Below, piece by piece: positions 35,313 through 43,284 of a stretch of DNA of 64,000 nucleotides. Every line of letters starts with the position of its first letter. Within the stretch, counting starts at the first letter, position 1. The stretch comes from Neisseria arctica. Lineage in GTDB: Bacteria > Pseudomonadota > Gammaproteobacteria > Burkholderiales > Neisseriaceae. The DNA lies in NCBI RefSeq assembly GCF_022870905.1, contig NZ_CP091510.1, positions 248,001-312,000 of the forward strand, read 5' to 3'. Both the position numbers and the translations under genes were made by a program. Under the pieces are notes generated by a model. That model did not search any database, had not been told where the DNA came from, and saw nothing but the letters and a program-made list of their open reading frames with translations.

Positions 35313-36992
35313 ATGACACCGAAGCTGCCGATTCCCGAATTAAAAGATACTTTGGCACGTTATCAAGAGTGGGTAAAACCACTTTTGGATGAGCAAACTT
35401 TTGAGCAAACGCAGCAGCAGATTGCTGATTTTGTTGAGAGAGAAGGAAGGCTCTTGCAAACAGATTTGCAGCAGTTTGCTTCCACTCTGTCGCACGGTAA
35501 TTGGTTGATTGAAGCATGGCTGGAGGCTTATTTGAGCGAACGCCGTGCTTTGCCTCTGGCGAGTAATGTCGGTTTCGAATTAAACCGTAAAGGGGCATCT
35601 CTGGCTCAATGGGTGTATGCATTGAGCGCAGTTTGTGCCGATTGGAGGCATGGAAGAATCACAGTGCCGAAAAGTTTTTCGGGCGAACCCGTATGTATGG
35701 TGCAATGGAAAGTATTGCAAGGTAGCATGCGCACAGCGTGCGCCGAATGCGACGAATACCATTTTGCCGAAGACAGCCGTACCATAGGTATTTTGAAAAA
35801 CGGTTTTTACTTCCGTCTGCCTGTTTTGGATGAAGAAGGCGAGGCATACCATCCCGATTATTTCAAAGCCGCGTTGCAAAGATTGGAAAGTTTTCAGACG
35901 GCCAATCCTTATCCGGTGGCGGTTCCGTCTTTTTTAGGCAGCAAACAGATGGCAGCGGTTTGCAACCGTTTGGCGGAGAATCCTGATAATGCACGGTTGC
36001 TTGACGATATCGGGCAGGATTTATTTCATGTAAGCCTGAATGATACGGGTAATAGCGATGCCGAACAAAATCTTGCGGCAGCTACTTTTCAGGCACAGCA
36101 GTCGGTATGGTGTTATAAGCCGATTACCCTGTGGCACAACCGTAGCGACGGTGGTTTAGTTCTACATTGCGAACATACTTGGCCCGATGGCGGGGCAATT
36201 ATCGGTATTTTGCAGCATGCCCAAGGCTATTTGCAGCATACGGAAGGAAAGATGCCGTCTGAAATCGATCTGCAGCCGCAATCATGGCAGTTGCCGGGTG
36301 ATTTGGCCGAGCTTTGGCCACAATGGCAACAGGCATATGCAAAGGTGGCCTCTACCTACGGTTGCCGTATTATCGAACCGGCTAAAATACCCTATCCGCG
36401 CAAAGGCATCAGCACGGATGCGTTGATGCAATTTGTGCTTCAATATGCGCAATTGGCTGTATTCGGGCAGGTTCGTAATACTTATGAAGCGGTAGACGTG
36501 AGCCATTTCCAAAGCGGCCGTACCGAATGCGTGCGCCCCGTATCTGAGGCTTCAGTTGCTTTTGTTGCCGCACTGCATCACAACGAAGCTTCTGCCGATT
36601 TGTTTCAGACGGCCTTGGCCGAACATAAAGCCCGCATTAAAGCCTGTAAAACCGGGCATGGGATCAACCGCCATTTGTTAGGTTTGAAACTGATGGCAGT
36701 CAAACGCGGTATGCGGCCTGAAATTTTTGAAGGTAAAGCTTATCAAACCATTACCGAAGATTTTTTCTCTACCTCGACCATCGGCGGTAACCAAACGGTT
36801 TGCCGTTTTGCATTTGCACCAACCAGCCGCTCCGGTTTCGGGGTCAACTACACCATAACAGATCATGGTTGGGAATTTGTGCTGTGTTATGAGCAAGAGC
36901 AGGAAAGCAAAGCCGAACTGTTGGCCGCAGCGATTGAGGATGGCTGCCGGCGTTTGGCAGACTGGATGGAAGGGCATATCCAAGCCGTCTGA
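35313..36992 (+). CDS. Choline/carnitine O-acyltransferase family protein
   Basis: About 559 residues from the ATG at 35313 (AGGA 9 bases upstream), starting MTPKLPIPELKDTLARY as family members do. The family N-terminus continues VKPLLDEQTFEQTQQQIADFV. The catalytic His is in LVLHCEHTWPDGGAII, and the C-terminal CoA/substrate region reads FSTSTIGGNQTVCRFAFAPT and GFGVNYTITDHGWEFVLCYE. It would move an acyl group between CoA and choline or carnitine. The gene follows a BCCT transporter, so the imported compound may be its acceptor. Upstream in-frame ATGs at 35250-35259 would put a C10 tract in the coding region. The stop codon TGA lies inside a DUS. Confidence 0.88.
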   Translation: MTPKLPIPELKDTLARYQEWVKPLLDEQTFEQTQQQIADFVEREGRLLQTDLQQFASTLSHGNWLIEAWLEAYLSERRALPLASNVGFELNRKGASLAQWVYALSAVCADWRHGRITVPKSFSGEPVCMVQWKVLQGSMRTACAECDEYHFAEDSRTIGILKNGFYFRLPVLDEEGEAYHPDYFKAALQRLESFQTANPYPVAVPSFLGSKQMAAVCNRLAENPDNARLLDDIGQDLFHVSLNDTGNSDAEQNLAAATFQAQQSVWCYKPITLWHNRSDGGLVLHCEHTWPDGGAIIGILQHAQGYLQHTEGKMPSEIDLQPQSWQLPGDLAELWPQWQQAYAKVASTYGCRIIEPAKIPYPRKGISTDALMQFVLQYAQLAVFGQVRNTYEAVDVSHFQSGRTECVRPVSEASVAFVAALHHNEASADLFQTALAEHKARIKACKTGHGINRHLLGLKLMAVKRGMRPEIFEGKAYQTITEDFFSTSTIGGNQTVCRFAFAPTSRSGFGVNYTITDHGWEFVLCYEQEQESKAELLAAAIEDGCRRLADWMEGHIQAV

Positions 36993-37108
36993 AAAAGATA
37001 ATAGGGATGCAGCCCGAATTTTTCAGGCAGTATTTTGTAACTTTGTGTGCAGTACGAACTGGTTGCGTATCGGTTTTCAGACGGCCTTTTCAGTTTAGGC
37101 AAATAAAA

Positions 37109-37140
37109 AAACCATAGGGTATGATAGTACCCTATGGTTT
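37109..37140. terminator. Bidirectional terminator
   Basis: AAACCATAGGGTA pairs with TACCCTATGGTTT across a 6-base loop, preceded by an A-run and followed by TTTG. It serves the acyltransferase on the plus strand and the glycine-zipper lipoprotein on the minus strand. Confidence 0.88.
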
Positions 37141-37158
37141 GTAGCAAACTCTTTCGGT

Positions 37159-37362
37159 TTAGCGAACTTGGCTACCGATAACGCCGCCCAATGCAGCACC
37201 GCCCAAAGTAGAGCCGGTATCACCACCGATCAGGTTGCCTGCCACACCGCCAATGACCGCACCGGTGGCGGCATTACGTTGGGTGGTCGACATATTTTGG
37301 CAAGCGCTCAAAGAAGCGGCCACGGCTACCAGAGCTAAAGTTTTGGTTACGATATTTTTCAT
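37159..37362 (-). CDS. Small glycine-zipper lipoprotein (OsmB-like)
   Basis: A 67-residue lipoprotein. Signal peptide MKNIVTKTLALVAVAASLSAC with Cys21 as lipidation site, then QRNAATGAVIGGVAGNLIGG and LGGAALGGVIGSQVR, a glycine-zipper repeat typical of OsmB/YmgG-type proteins thought to insert in the outer membrane. AGGAG lies 7 bases before the ATG at 37362. A stress-related role is inference. Confidence 0.87.
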   Translation of the reverse strand: MKNIVTKTLALVAVAASLSACQNMSTTQRNAATGAVIGGVAGNLIGGDTGSTLGGAALGGVIGSQVR

Positions 37363-37525
37363 TTGTGCTCCTATTGGAATAAGGACGGGTTAAATAAAAT
37401 TAAATCGGTATAAGCTTGCCGATGCTTTGGCAGTATGGCATAAATTGGTCGGAATACGTATATTCAATTGCGTAAAGACGGTTAAACCTATGCTAAAGTT
37501 CCACTTCATTTGTTAGAGAGTCGCT

Positions 37526-37972
37526 ATGTCTGCCTATGCCGTTGCCCACATTGTGCATTTATTTTGCGCCGTTATTTTTGTAGGCGGTGTTTTTTTCGAA
37601 GCTTTGGTTTTGTCGGTGCTGCATACCGACAAAGTTGGGCGTGAAGCACGGCGCGAGGTTGACAGAGCTTTATCGTATCGGGCGACGCGCGTGATGCCGT
37701 GGGTAGTCGGGCTACTTTTTATTTCGGGTTTGGCGATGGCGCACCGTTATGCAGCGGTATTGTCGTCTCCGTTCGGAAGTGCTTTTGCCGTTCAGCTGGC
37801 TTTGAAAATCCTGTTGGCCTTTAGCGTATTGATACATTTTATGATAGCTGTGGTTAAGATGCGGCGGGGTACGCTGACGGCAGCTTGGTCCAAATATATT
37901 CATATAGCCGTTTTACTACATATGATTGCCATTGTAGTTTTGGCTAAAACTATGTTTTATTTGGGCGGATAA
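37526..37972 (+). CDS. CopD-like four-helix membrane protein
   Basis: A 148-residue membrane protein with four hydrophobic segments. The start AYAVAHIVHLFCAVIFVGGVFFEALVL carries two His residues in the first helix (HIVH) and VMPWVVGLLFISGLAMAHRY a second cluster, similar to the CopD / HemJ-like group. It is annotated as a CopD-family protein in related genomes as far as I recall. Copper transport has not been shown for such short forms. Starts at the ATG at 37526; no operon partner. Confidence 0.65.
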   Translation: MSAYAVAHIVHLFCAVIFVGGVFFEALVLSVLHTDKVGREARREVDRALSYRATRVMPWVVGLLFISGLAMAHRYAAVLSSPFGSAFAVQLALKILLAFSVLIHFMIAVVKMRRGTLTAAWSKYIHIAVLLHMIAIVVLAKTMFYLGG

Positions 37973-38200
37973 CAATATTTCTCGAATGGTTCCACTTTAC
38001 CCTGTGATGAATGGGGTGCTTTAAATATAAAGATAAAATATTAATAAAGTAAAGTCGCGCTTAATCCGTATTTTGTATTGATGGCGGGCGTGAAATCAGT
38101 GTTCGGGGGCTGCGTCATAGCTCTAGGTTAAAGCTGATTATATTGATACGGATGAAGGTGGCTTTTAGAGATCTGCACATACATACAAGAAGGAAAATAG

Positions 38201-39010
38201 ATGTCGGATTTATTAAAGCAACTTGGAGAAACCTTAAAGCAAAAGAGGTTGGTATTACAACCGGGTGATGTTGGCCTACCCCAGGTAGGAGGGCGTAGGA
38301 AAGGTTTGAGCCAACAGGAGGTAGCCGTATTGAGCGGCGTAACAACCCGTTGGCTGTCGCGTTTGGAGCAAGGCACCTTCAAGGCAACCGATACGGCTGC
38401 TTTGCGGCGGGTATTGCAAACGTTGTGTTTTGAAAAACAAGAGCAGGAAGTTTTGTTACGGCAAGCCGGTTGGCAACCTGAAAGCTGGCAAGACGTGCCA
38501 GAGCGACAGTTGGTGCCGTATTTGCAAAAAATGCTCGATGGTTTGGAACATCCGGCGTATGTAGTCGATTCTTTGTGGGAGCGGGTGTGTTGGAATAAAA
38601 GTGCCGCCCGTTTGTTTACCCATTGGTTGGGGAAACAGGTGCAATACACTAATTTTATTGACTATCTGCTGCTTGATCCGCACAGCCGCCTGTTTATCCA
38701 AAATTGGGAAAAATGTACTTCGCTGTGGGTAGGGCATTTTTTAGGTACTACCGAACAGTTTCAAAATGATGAACAGGTCGCCGCTTTTGTAGCTGAACGC
38801 CGCGCTCAAAGCCCGATGTTTGAAAAAATCTACCGACATTTTGTTGCCAAACGCCGGTACAAACCGAGTTTGGAGTATGTATTTCATACACCAAAAGGCA
38901 GCAAGCGTTTTATTCGTTTGGCTTTTCCCGTAGTCGATGCAGGGGGCTGGCAGATGATTGTGTGGTTACCGGTGGATAGTGATAACAGGTTAAACCCAGT
39001 AAATCGGTAG
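38201..39010 (+). CDS. HTH regulator with MmyB-type ligand-binding domain
   Basis: A 269-residue regulator. Residues 5-80 form an XRE-type HTH with the MmyB-family signature GRRKGLSQQEVAVLSGVTTRWLSRLEQG (given here in parts: RRKGLSQQEVAVLSGV, TTRWLSRLEQG). The C-terminal half is a PAS-like ligand-binding domain (YVVDSLWERVCWNKSAARLF), which in a crystallised MmyB member binds fatty acid. AAGGAAAA precedes the ATG at 38201. No divergent target gene is adjacent. It converges on lrgB with a terminator between. Confidence 0.88.
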   Translation: MSDLLKQLGETLKQKRLVLQPGDVGLPQVGGRRKGLSQQEVAVLSGVTTRWLSRLEQGTFKATDTAALRRVLQTLCFEKQEQEVLLRQAGWQPESWQDVPERQLVPYLQKMLDGLEHPAYVVDSLWERVCWNKSAARLFTHWLGKQVQYTNFIDYLLLDPHSRLFIQNWEKCTSLWVGHFLGTTEQFQNDEQVAAFVAERRAQSPMFEKIYRHFVAKRRYKPSLEYVFHTPKGSKRFIRLAFPVVDAGGWQMIVWLPVDSDNRLNPVNR

Positions 39011-39155
39011 AGAGTATCAGAATCAGCTTATTATCAGTAGAGTGGTAAATAACCAGTTCTGTTTGCGAATAGGCAAGATATTTCAGCCTTCCCGTACAGT
39101 TTTGACGAATACTTTGAAGCAGTCATTTGTATATTCTTAAGGCATCAGTATTTTT

Positions 39156-39197
39156 AAATAATCAGGCCGTCTGAAAATTCAGACGGCCTGATTATTT
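39156..39197. terminator. Bidirectional DUS-pair terminator
   Basis: A 20-bp perfect stem, AAATAATCAGGCCGTCTGAA and its complement, with a 2-base centre. It lies between the convergent MmyB-type regulator and lrgB. Confidence 0.88.
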
Positions 39198-39223
39198 AAT
39201 TAATACATCATTTGGAAAATGAT

Positions 39224-39916
39224 TTATACGCCCATTAACGGAATTAAAATCGGTACTAGAGCTGCCGTCAGTACGCCGTTAAAAATTAATCCCAAACTGG
39301 CATAGGCTGCAAATTTCCGGCTGCGTTCAAGAGAGGCGGCGATGCCCATAGCATGTGAGGCCGCGCCGATAGACATACCCTGTGATGTCGGTGTGCGGAT
39401 GGTACTGGCACGCAATAGGCGGTAACCGATCATTTGCCCCATCATACCCGCTAAAATCACTGTGGCGGCAGTAATGGCAGGAATACCGCCTATGGTTCGG
39501 GTGATCTCGATGGCGATCGGGTTGGTTACGGATTTGGCAGCCAAAGAGAGTACGACTTCCCGTTCGGCGCCCATCCATTTGGCAATATAAACCCCGGTTA
39601 CGATACCGGTTACACTGCCGGCTGTTTGGGAAATAATAATCGGCAACCATTGGCTGCGGATTTTTTTCCAGTTGATGTAGAGTGGAACAGCCAGCGAAAC
39701 CACAGCCGGTTTCAGCCAAAAATCGATCATTTGGGCGGCTTCGTGATAGGTAGCGTAGTCGATTTTGAAAGCCAGCAGATAAAGAATCATCACGGTTGAG
39801 CTCAATACCACCGGGTTAAATAGAAAGCTGCCGGTGCGGGCGCGGATGATATTGGTTATCCAGTAAACGGTTACGGTTACAAAAAGCAGGGTGGCGGGAT
39901 GGGCGAGCATTTCCAT
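39224..39916 (-). CDS. lrgB: LrgB/CidB-family membrane protein
   Basis: A 230-residue polytopic protein. Family regions: FLLNPVVLSST-like FLFNPVVLSSTVMILYLL, FWLKPAVVSLAVPLYINW, SVTNPIAIEITRTIGGIPA and GAASHAMGIAASLE. With LrgA it forms a pair related to holin-antiholin systems, or plant plastid glycolate/glycerate transport. The ATG at 39916 overlaps the lrgA stop as TAATG; GGAGGT lies 7 bases upstream, so I reject the TTG at 39922. No LytSR-type regulator is nearby. Confidence 0.9.
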   Translation of the reverse strand: MEMLAHPATLLFVTVTVYWITNIIRARTGSFLFNPVVLSSTVMILYLLAFKIDYATYHEAAQMIDFWLKPAVVSLAVPLYINWKKIRSQWLPIIISQTAGSVTGIVTGVYIAKWMGAEREVVLSLAAKSVTNPIAIEITRTIGGIPAITAATVILAGMMGQMIGYRLLRASTIRTPTSQGMSIGAASHAMGIAASLERSRKFAAYASLGLIFNGVLTAALVPILIPLMGV

Positions 39917-40254
39917 TACCAATACCTCCGTGCCAATTCATGCACTTTGCCGGTAACGAACAGCACCAAAAAAGTGCTGATGATCGTAGCGGTAAAAATA
40001 GATACGAAATCCCGCCCGACCACATCCAGATAACTCATCACCGCAACACAGGGCGGAACCAGAAACAGCGCCAGATTACCCATCAGCACATCTACGATTT
40101 GTTGCAGCCATGAAGCCTTAACCCATCCGGCCTGCAAGGCAGCAAATAAAAGCCCCATACCGATGATGCTGCCGGGCAAGGGAAGGCCGCTAAAGTGAAT
40201 GAAGGCTTCTCCGAGTGCCAGAAACCCGAAAATAATACTGAGAGCCCGAATCAT
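39916..40254 (-). CDS. lrgA: LrgA/CidA-family membrane protein
   Basis: A 112-residue protein with four hydrophobic segments: MIRALSIIFGFLALGEAF, LPLPGSIIGMGLLFAALQ (the PGSIIGM motif of the CidA/LrgA family), MGNLALFLVPPCVAVMSY and FTATIISTFLVLFVTG. It is the holin-like partner of LrgB, whose start overlaps its stop by one base, indicating coupled translation. The cellular effect (murein hydrolase control or solute transport) cannot be decided from sequence. Confidence 0.9.
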   Translation of the reverse strand: MIRALSIIFGFLALGEAFIHFSGLPLPGSIIGMGLLFAALQAGWVKASWLQQIVDVLMGNLALFLVPPCVAVMSYLDVVGRDFVSIFTATIISTFLVLFVTGKVHELARRYW

Positions 40255-40421
40255 GTTTTTATCCTTGTTCGATGTGCTGGGAGCCTGTAGCTGTGTGTCG
40301 GCATACCGTATATGATCCTTATTGAAATGGTAAAGAATAATGTATCGTGCCGTAAGGTTAAACTATGTAAATGATAACGGCTAAGGGGCCGTCTGAAAAG
40401 ACGTTTTATATTCAGACGGCC

Positions 40422-40454
40422 ATAAAAAACGGAACACTGTCAAAAGGTTCCGTT
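40422..40454 (-). terminator. Terminator after the NlpC/P60 operon
   Basis: AACGGAAC pairs with GTTCCGTT (40428-40454) across an 11-base loop. On the minus strand the stem is followed by six T. An inverted DUS pair (40387-40421) lies directly after it. Confidence 0.85.
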
Positions 40455-40485
40455 ATTATTAAAAGATACTGGGGTTCTAAATAAT

Positions 40486-40698
40486 TTATTTGTAAGGGTT
40501 TTCGAGATTTTCAATCAGCCGGCAGAGGTAATTGCGCAATTGGGATTCATTACAGCCCATTAGGAGCGCATCTTCAAACGCATCTTGTGCGGTTTGGTAG
40601 AGTTCACTCATATTTTCCTGCATGACTTTGATTTTTTCGGTGCATGAAACGATTTGGCCGTTATCGTCATACCATTTCGGCATTTCGGGCATATTCAT
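40486..40698 (-). CDS. Small conserved hypothetical protein
   Basis: About 70 residues, soluble, starting MNMPEMPKWYDDNG (or two residues further upstream) and containing VSCTEKIKVMQENMSELYQT, AQDAFEDALLMGCNES and a C-terminal LIENLENPYK. No known domain. AAGGAG lies 5 bases before the ATG at 40698. It follows the NlpC/P60 peptidase by only a few bases, so the two form an operon. I recall similar proteins in other Betaproteobacteria but no function. Confidence 0.75.
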   Translation of the reverse strand: MNMPEMPKWYDDNGQIVSCTEKIKVMQENMSELYQTAQDAFEDALLMGCNESQLRNYLCRLIENLENPYK

Positions 40699-40707
40699 AT
40701 TCACTCC

Positions 40708-41256
40708 TTATTGCAAAAAACGGGAAGGGTCGTTTTTCTTCACGCGTCGGGCCGTCACATAGCGGGCATTCCAGTATTTGTTGCTCATGCTGGTGATTTC
40801 GATACTTTTGCCCGTTCGCGGGGCGTGGATAAAGCGGTTGTTGCCGATATAAAGTCCTACATGTGAGATACGCCCGCCTACCGTGCTGAAAAAAACCATA
40901 TCGCCCGGCTGTAAATCGCTACGGCTTACGGCTACGCCCATGCGTGCCTGTTCGGCGGAGGTGCGGGGCAGGTTGATTTGCATACTGCGGCGGAAAATGT
41001 GCTGCATAAAACCGCTACAGTCAAAACCCGTACTGGCCGAGGTGCCGCCGTAACGGTAGGCTACGCCTAATAACCCCATGGCGCTGCTGATCAGCTGGTC
41101 GGCATCGCTGCGGTTGCTACTTTGGGTATCGGTGGAGGCGGCCATTTGGCGGTTAATCAGATTTTCCAAGTCATCGGCATGGGCAGACGGTATGCCCGAT
41201 ATCAGCAGACAAACCACGGTTGAGAGAGTGGCCAAAAAATATTTCCAAAAATTCAT
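40708..41256 (-). CDS. NlpC/P60 (C40) peptidoglycan endopeptidase
   Basis: A 182-residue exported cysteine peptidase. A signal peptide (residues 1-27, ending SAHA) is followed by a C40 domain with catalytic Cys in STGFDCSGFMQHIF (about residue 87), His in ISHVGLYIGNNRFIHAP and a second polar residue nearby. It cleaves peptide stems, probably D-Glu/meso-DAP bonds, during cell-wall turnover. LPRTSAEQ is a further family marker. The ATG is at 41256. The small downstream gene follows with its ribosome site overlapping this stop. Confidence 0.92.
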   Translation of the reverse strand: MNFWKYFLATLSTVVCLLISGIPSAHADDLENLINRQMAASTDTQSSNRSDADQLISSAMGLLGVAYRYGGTSASTGFDCSGFMQHIFRRSMQINLPRTSAEQARMGVAVSRSDLQPGDMVFFSTVGGRISHVGLYIGNNRFIHAPRTGKSIEITSMSNKYWNARYVTARRVKKNDPSRFLQ

Positions 41257-41489
41257 GCATCAGTATTCCGTAATTTTCCGGCTGGCAGGAGCCGGCATCT
41301 GAAAATTCAGACGGCAGGTTTCGGGTATTTTGAAATATACGGTATTGTAGGCTAAGGTTTTGATATGAAAGCCATACCGATATTGTATATTTCAACAGAC
41401 GGCAGATTTTCCCGTTGCGCCGTTTGGCGGTCTGCTTTGTGTTATGCTTAGGTTTTTATATTATTAGGCGCAACAATACAGCAAAAACC

Positions 41490-43142
41490 ATGATGATTCC
41501 AACATTACTTGCTATGCGAGATTTTGCGCGTATGCGTGAAATTATCACCATACTCTCCAAACGCGGCTTGGGTGAGTTTGTGCAGCGCATCAAACTTTCC
41601 CATAAAGCCTTGGATGGAGAAGGCGAGGCTGCACCCGAAAGCCGTTATATGAGTACGCCGCGCCGTTTCCGTTTGGCTTTTGAAGAGCTGGGGCCGACAT
41701 TTGTCAAACTCGGTCAGGTACTCTCTACCCGGGTAGACATTTTTGATGCCGAGTGGATCGAAGAGTTCGAGCAGCTGCAAAGCAATGTTGCCCCTATCAA
41801 TAGTGATGATATCCGCGTCTTGGTGGAAAGCTATTTAGAGCGTCCGGTTGGCGAAGTATTCCGCCATATCGAGGCCCATCCGATAGGGAGCGCTTCGATT
41901 GCTCAAGTACACCGTGCCGAATTGTTAAATGGTGAAACGGTAGCCGTAAAGCTGAAACGCCCCGATATCGAGCGCACTATTCAGGCCGACTTGCGTATTT
42001 TAACTCATTTGGCCGGCCTTATCGAATCGGAAATACCGGAAACGCGCCGCTACCAACCTGTACAGATGGTTCAGTATTTTGCCCGTAGTTTGGCCAAAGA
42101 GACTGATTTGTCGGTAGAGCTGCGCTATATGCAGCGGTTTGAAACCACTTTTACAGGGCATCCCTTTATTCATATTCCCAAGGTTTATCAGGAGTATTCC
42201 AACCGACATATTTTGGTTCAAGAGTATATCGGCGATACCTTGCTCAAAAGCATGCCGTCTGAAAGTCTATCAGATGGTATGCGCCGCAAACTCGCCAACG
42301 GCATTACCGATACGCTGTTTACCATGATTTTGAAACAGGGTTTTTTCCATGCTGATCCGCATCCGGGTAATATTTTTGTCAGTCCTAACGGGCGTATCAC
42401 CTTGATTGATTTCGGTTTGGTCGGCCATTTGAGCAGTACGCGCCGGCGTGAGATTATCGATTTGATTACGGCATTGACCCGTCGTGACCAGTTCACCATG
42501 CAGTATGTGCTGAGTAATTGGGCTGAAGGTGAGCTGCCCGATGAGAACCTGTTGGGGGCGGACGTTCTGGAAATGCTGCTAAACTACGAGCATACCCCGA
42601 TGCGCGATTTGCGTATCAGCCAAGTGATTAACGACATTACCCAAATTATGCGCCAACACGGACTGACTCTGCCCGGAGATTTGGTAATGCTGTTTAAAAC
42701 GCTGATTACCCTTGAGGGCGTAGTGAAGCGTTTGGACGGCAGTGCAGAGCTGCTTGAACAGGCCAAACCGATTGTAGCTGAAGTGTTTAAAGAGCGTGTT
42801 TCGCCCGAACACATGGCGCGTAAAAGCAAAATGCACCTGCAAACTTTATGGCAGGCGGCAGACGAATTGCCGCAAAACCTATTGCGCTTGAGCCGTCGCA
42901 TACAAAAAGGACAGTTGGGCGTGAGCATCGAGTTGAAACGCTCCGAGCAAATAATGCATCAAATTGATAAGGCCACCAACCGCCTGACTATGGGTATAGT
43001 GACGGCGGCATTGATTATCGGCTCTTCTATTGTGATGAGTATCGATACCGGTTCGAAATTTATCGGTTTTGTAGGTTATTTGCTGGCATTTACCAACAGT
43101 CTTTGGATTATTTGGTCGATTTGGCGTTCGGGCAAACATTAG
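41490..43142 (+). CDS. ubiB: Ubiquinone biosynthesis atypical kinase UbiB
   Basis: A member of the UbiB/ADCK family that supports ubiquinone synthesis, acting as an ATPase on the membrane-associated Ubi complex. About 550 residues from the ATG at 41490. Family blocks: LGPTFVKLGQVLSTRVDIF (KxGQ motif), IGSASIAQVHRAEL with the Ala-rich nucleotide loop, VAVKLKRPDIE (Lys), FFHADPHPGNIFV and LIDFGLVGHLS (DFG). Two hydrophobic helices end the protein (TAALIIGSSIVMSI; FVGYLLAFTNSLWIIW). A DUS in the frame (42257) encodes MPSES. No strong ribosome site; the ORF could extend upstream from TTG but that part lacks homology. Confidence 0.93.
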   Translation: MMIPTLLAMRDFARMREIITILSKRGLGEFVQRIKLSHKALDGEGEAAPESRYMSTPRRFRLAFEELGPTFVKLGQVLSTRVDIFDAEWIEEFEQLQSNVAPINSDDIRVLVESYLERPVGEVFRHIEAHPIGSASIAQVHRAELLNGETVAVKLKRPDIERTIQADLRILTHLAGLIESEIPETRRYQPVQMVQYFARSLAKETDLSVELRYMQRFETTFTGHPFIHIPKVYQEYSNRHILVQEYIGDTLLKSMPSESLSDGMRRKLANGITDTLFTMILKQGFFHADPHPGNIFVSPNGRITLIDFGLVGHLSSTRRREIIDLITALTRRDQFTMQYVLSNWAEGELPDENLLGADVLEMLLNYEHTPMRDLRISQVINDITQIMRQHGLTLPGDLVMLFKTLITLEGVVKRLDGSAELLEQAKPIVAEVFKERVSPEHMARKSKMHLQTLWQAADELPQNLLRLSRRIQKGQLGVSIELKRSEQIMHQIDKATNRLTMGIVTAALIIGSSIVMSIDTGSKFIGFVGYLLAFTNSLWIIWSIWRSGKH

Positions 43143-43284
43143 AAAAATAATAATATTTTGCTTGTTTGCAGCGAAACTGATCAAGCCGGCGGGATAAGGG
43201 AAGCAACCGCCTGCCGCTTTTATGAATCTTTAATCAAAACCAGTTATACTGGAAAGCTTAATCGAAAATCTTTAGGAGATGGAT

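Noticed and set aside
40387..40421. DUS pair upstream of lrgA as a terminator
   Set aside because: No T-tract follows it; the adjacent hairpin at 40428-40454 with six T is the better terminator.
43279..43284. Upstream ATG as the ppk start
   Set aside because: It directly abuts the AGGAG site, leaving no spacer; the ATG at 43285 has normal spacing.
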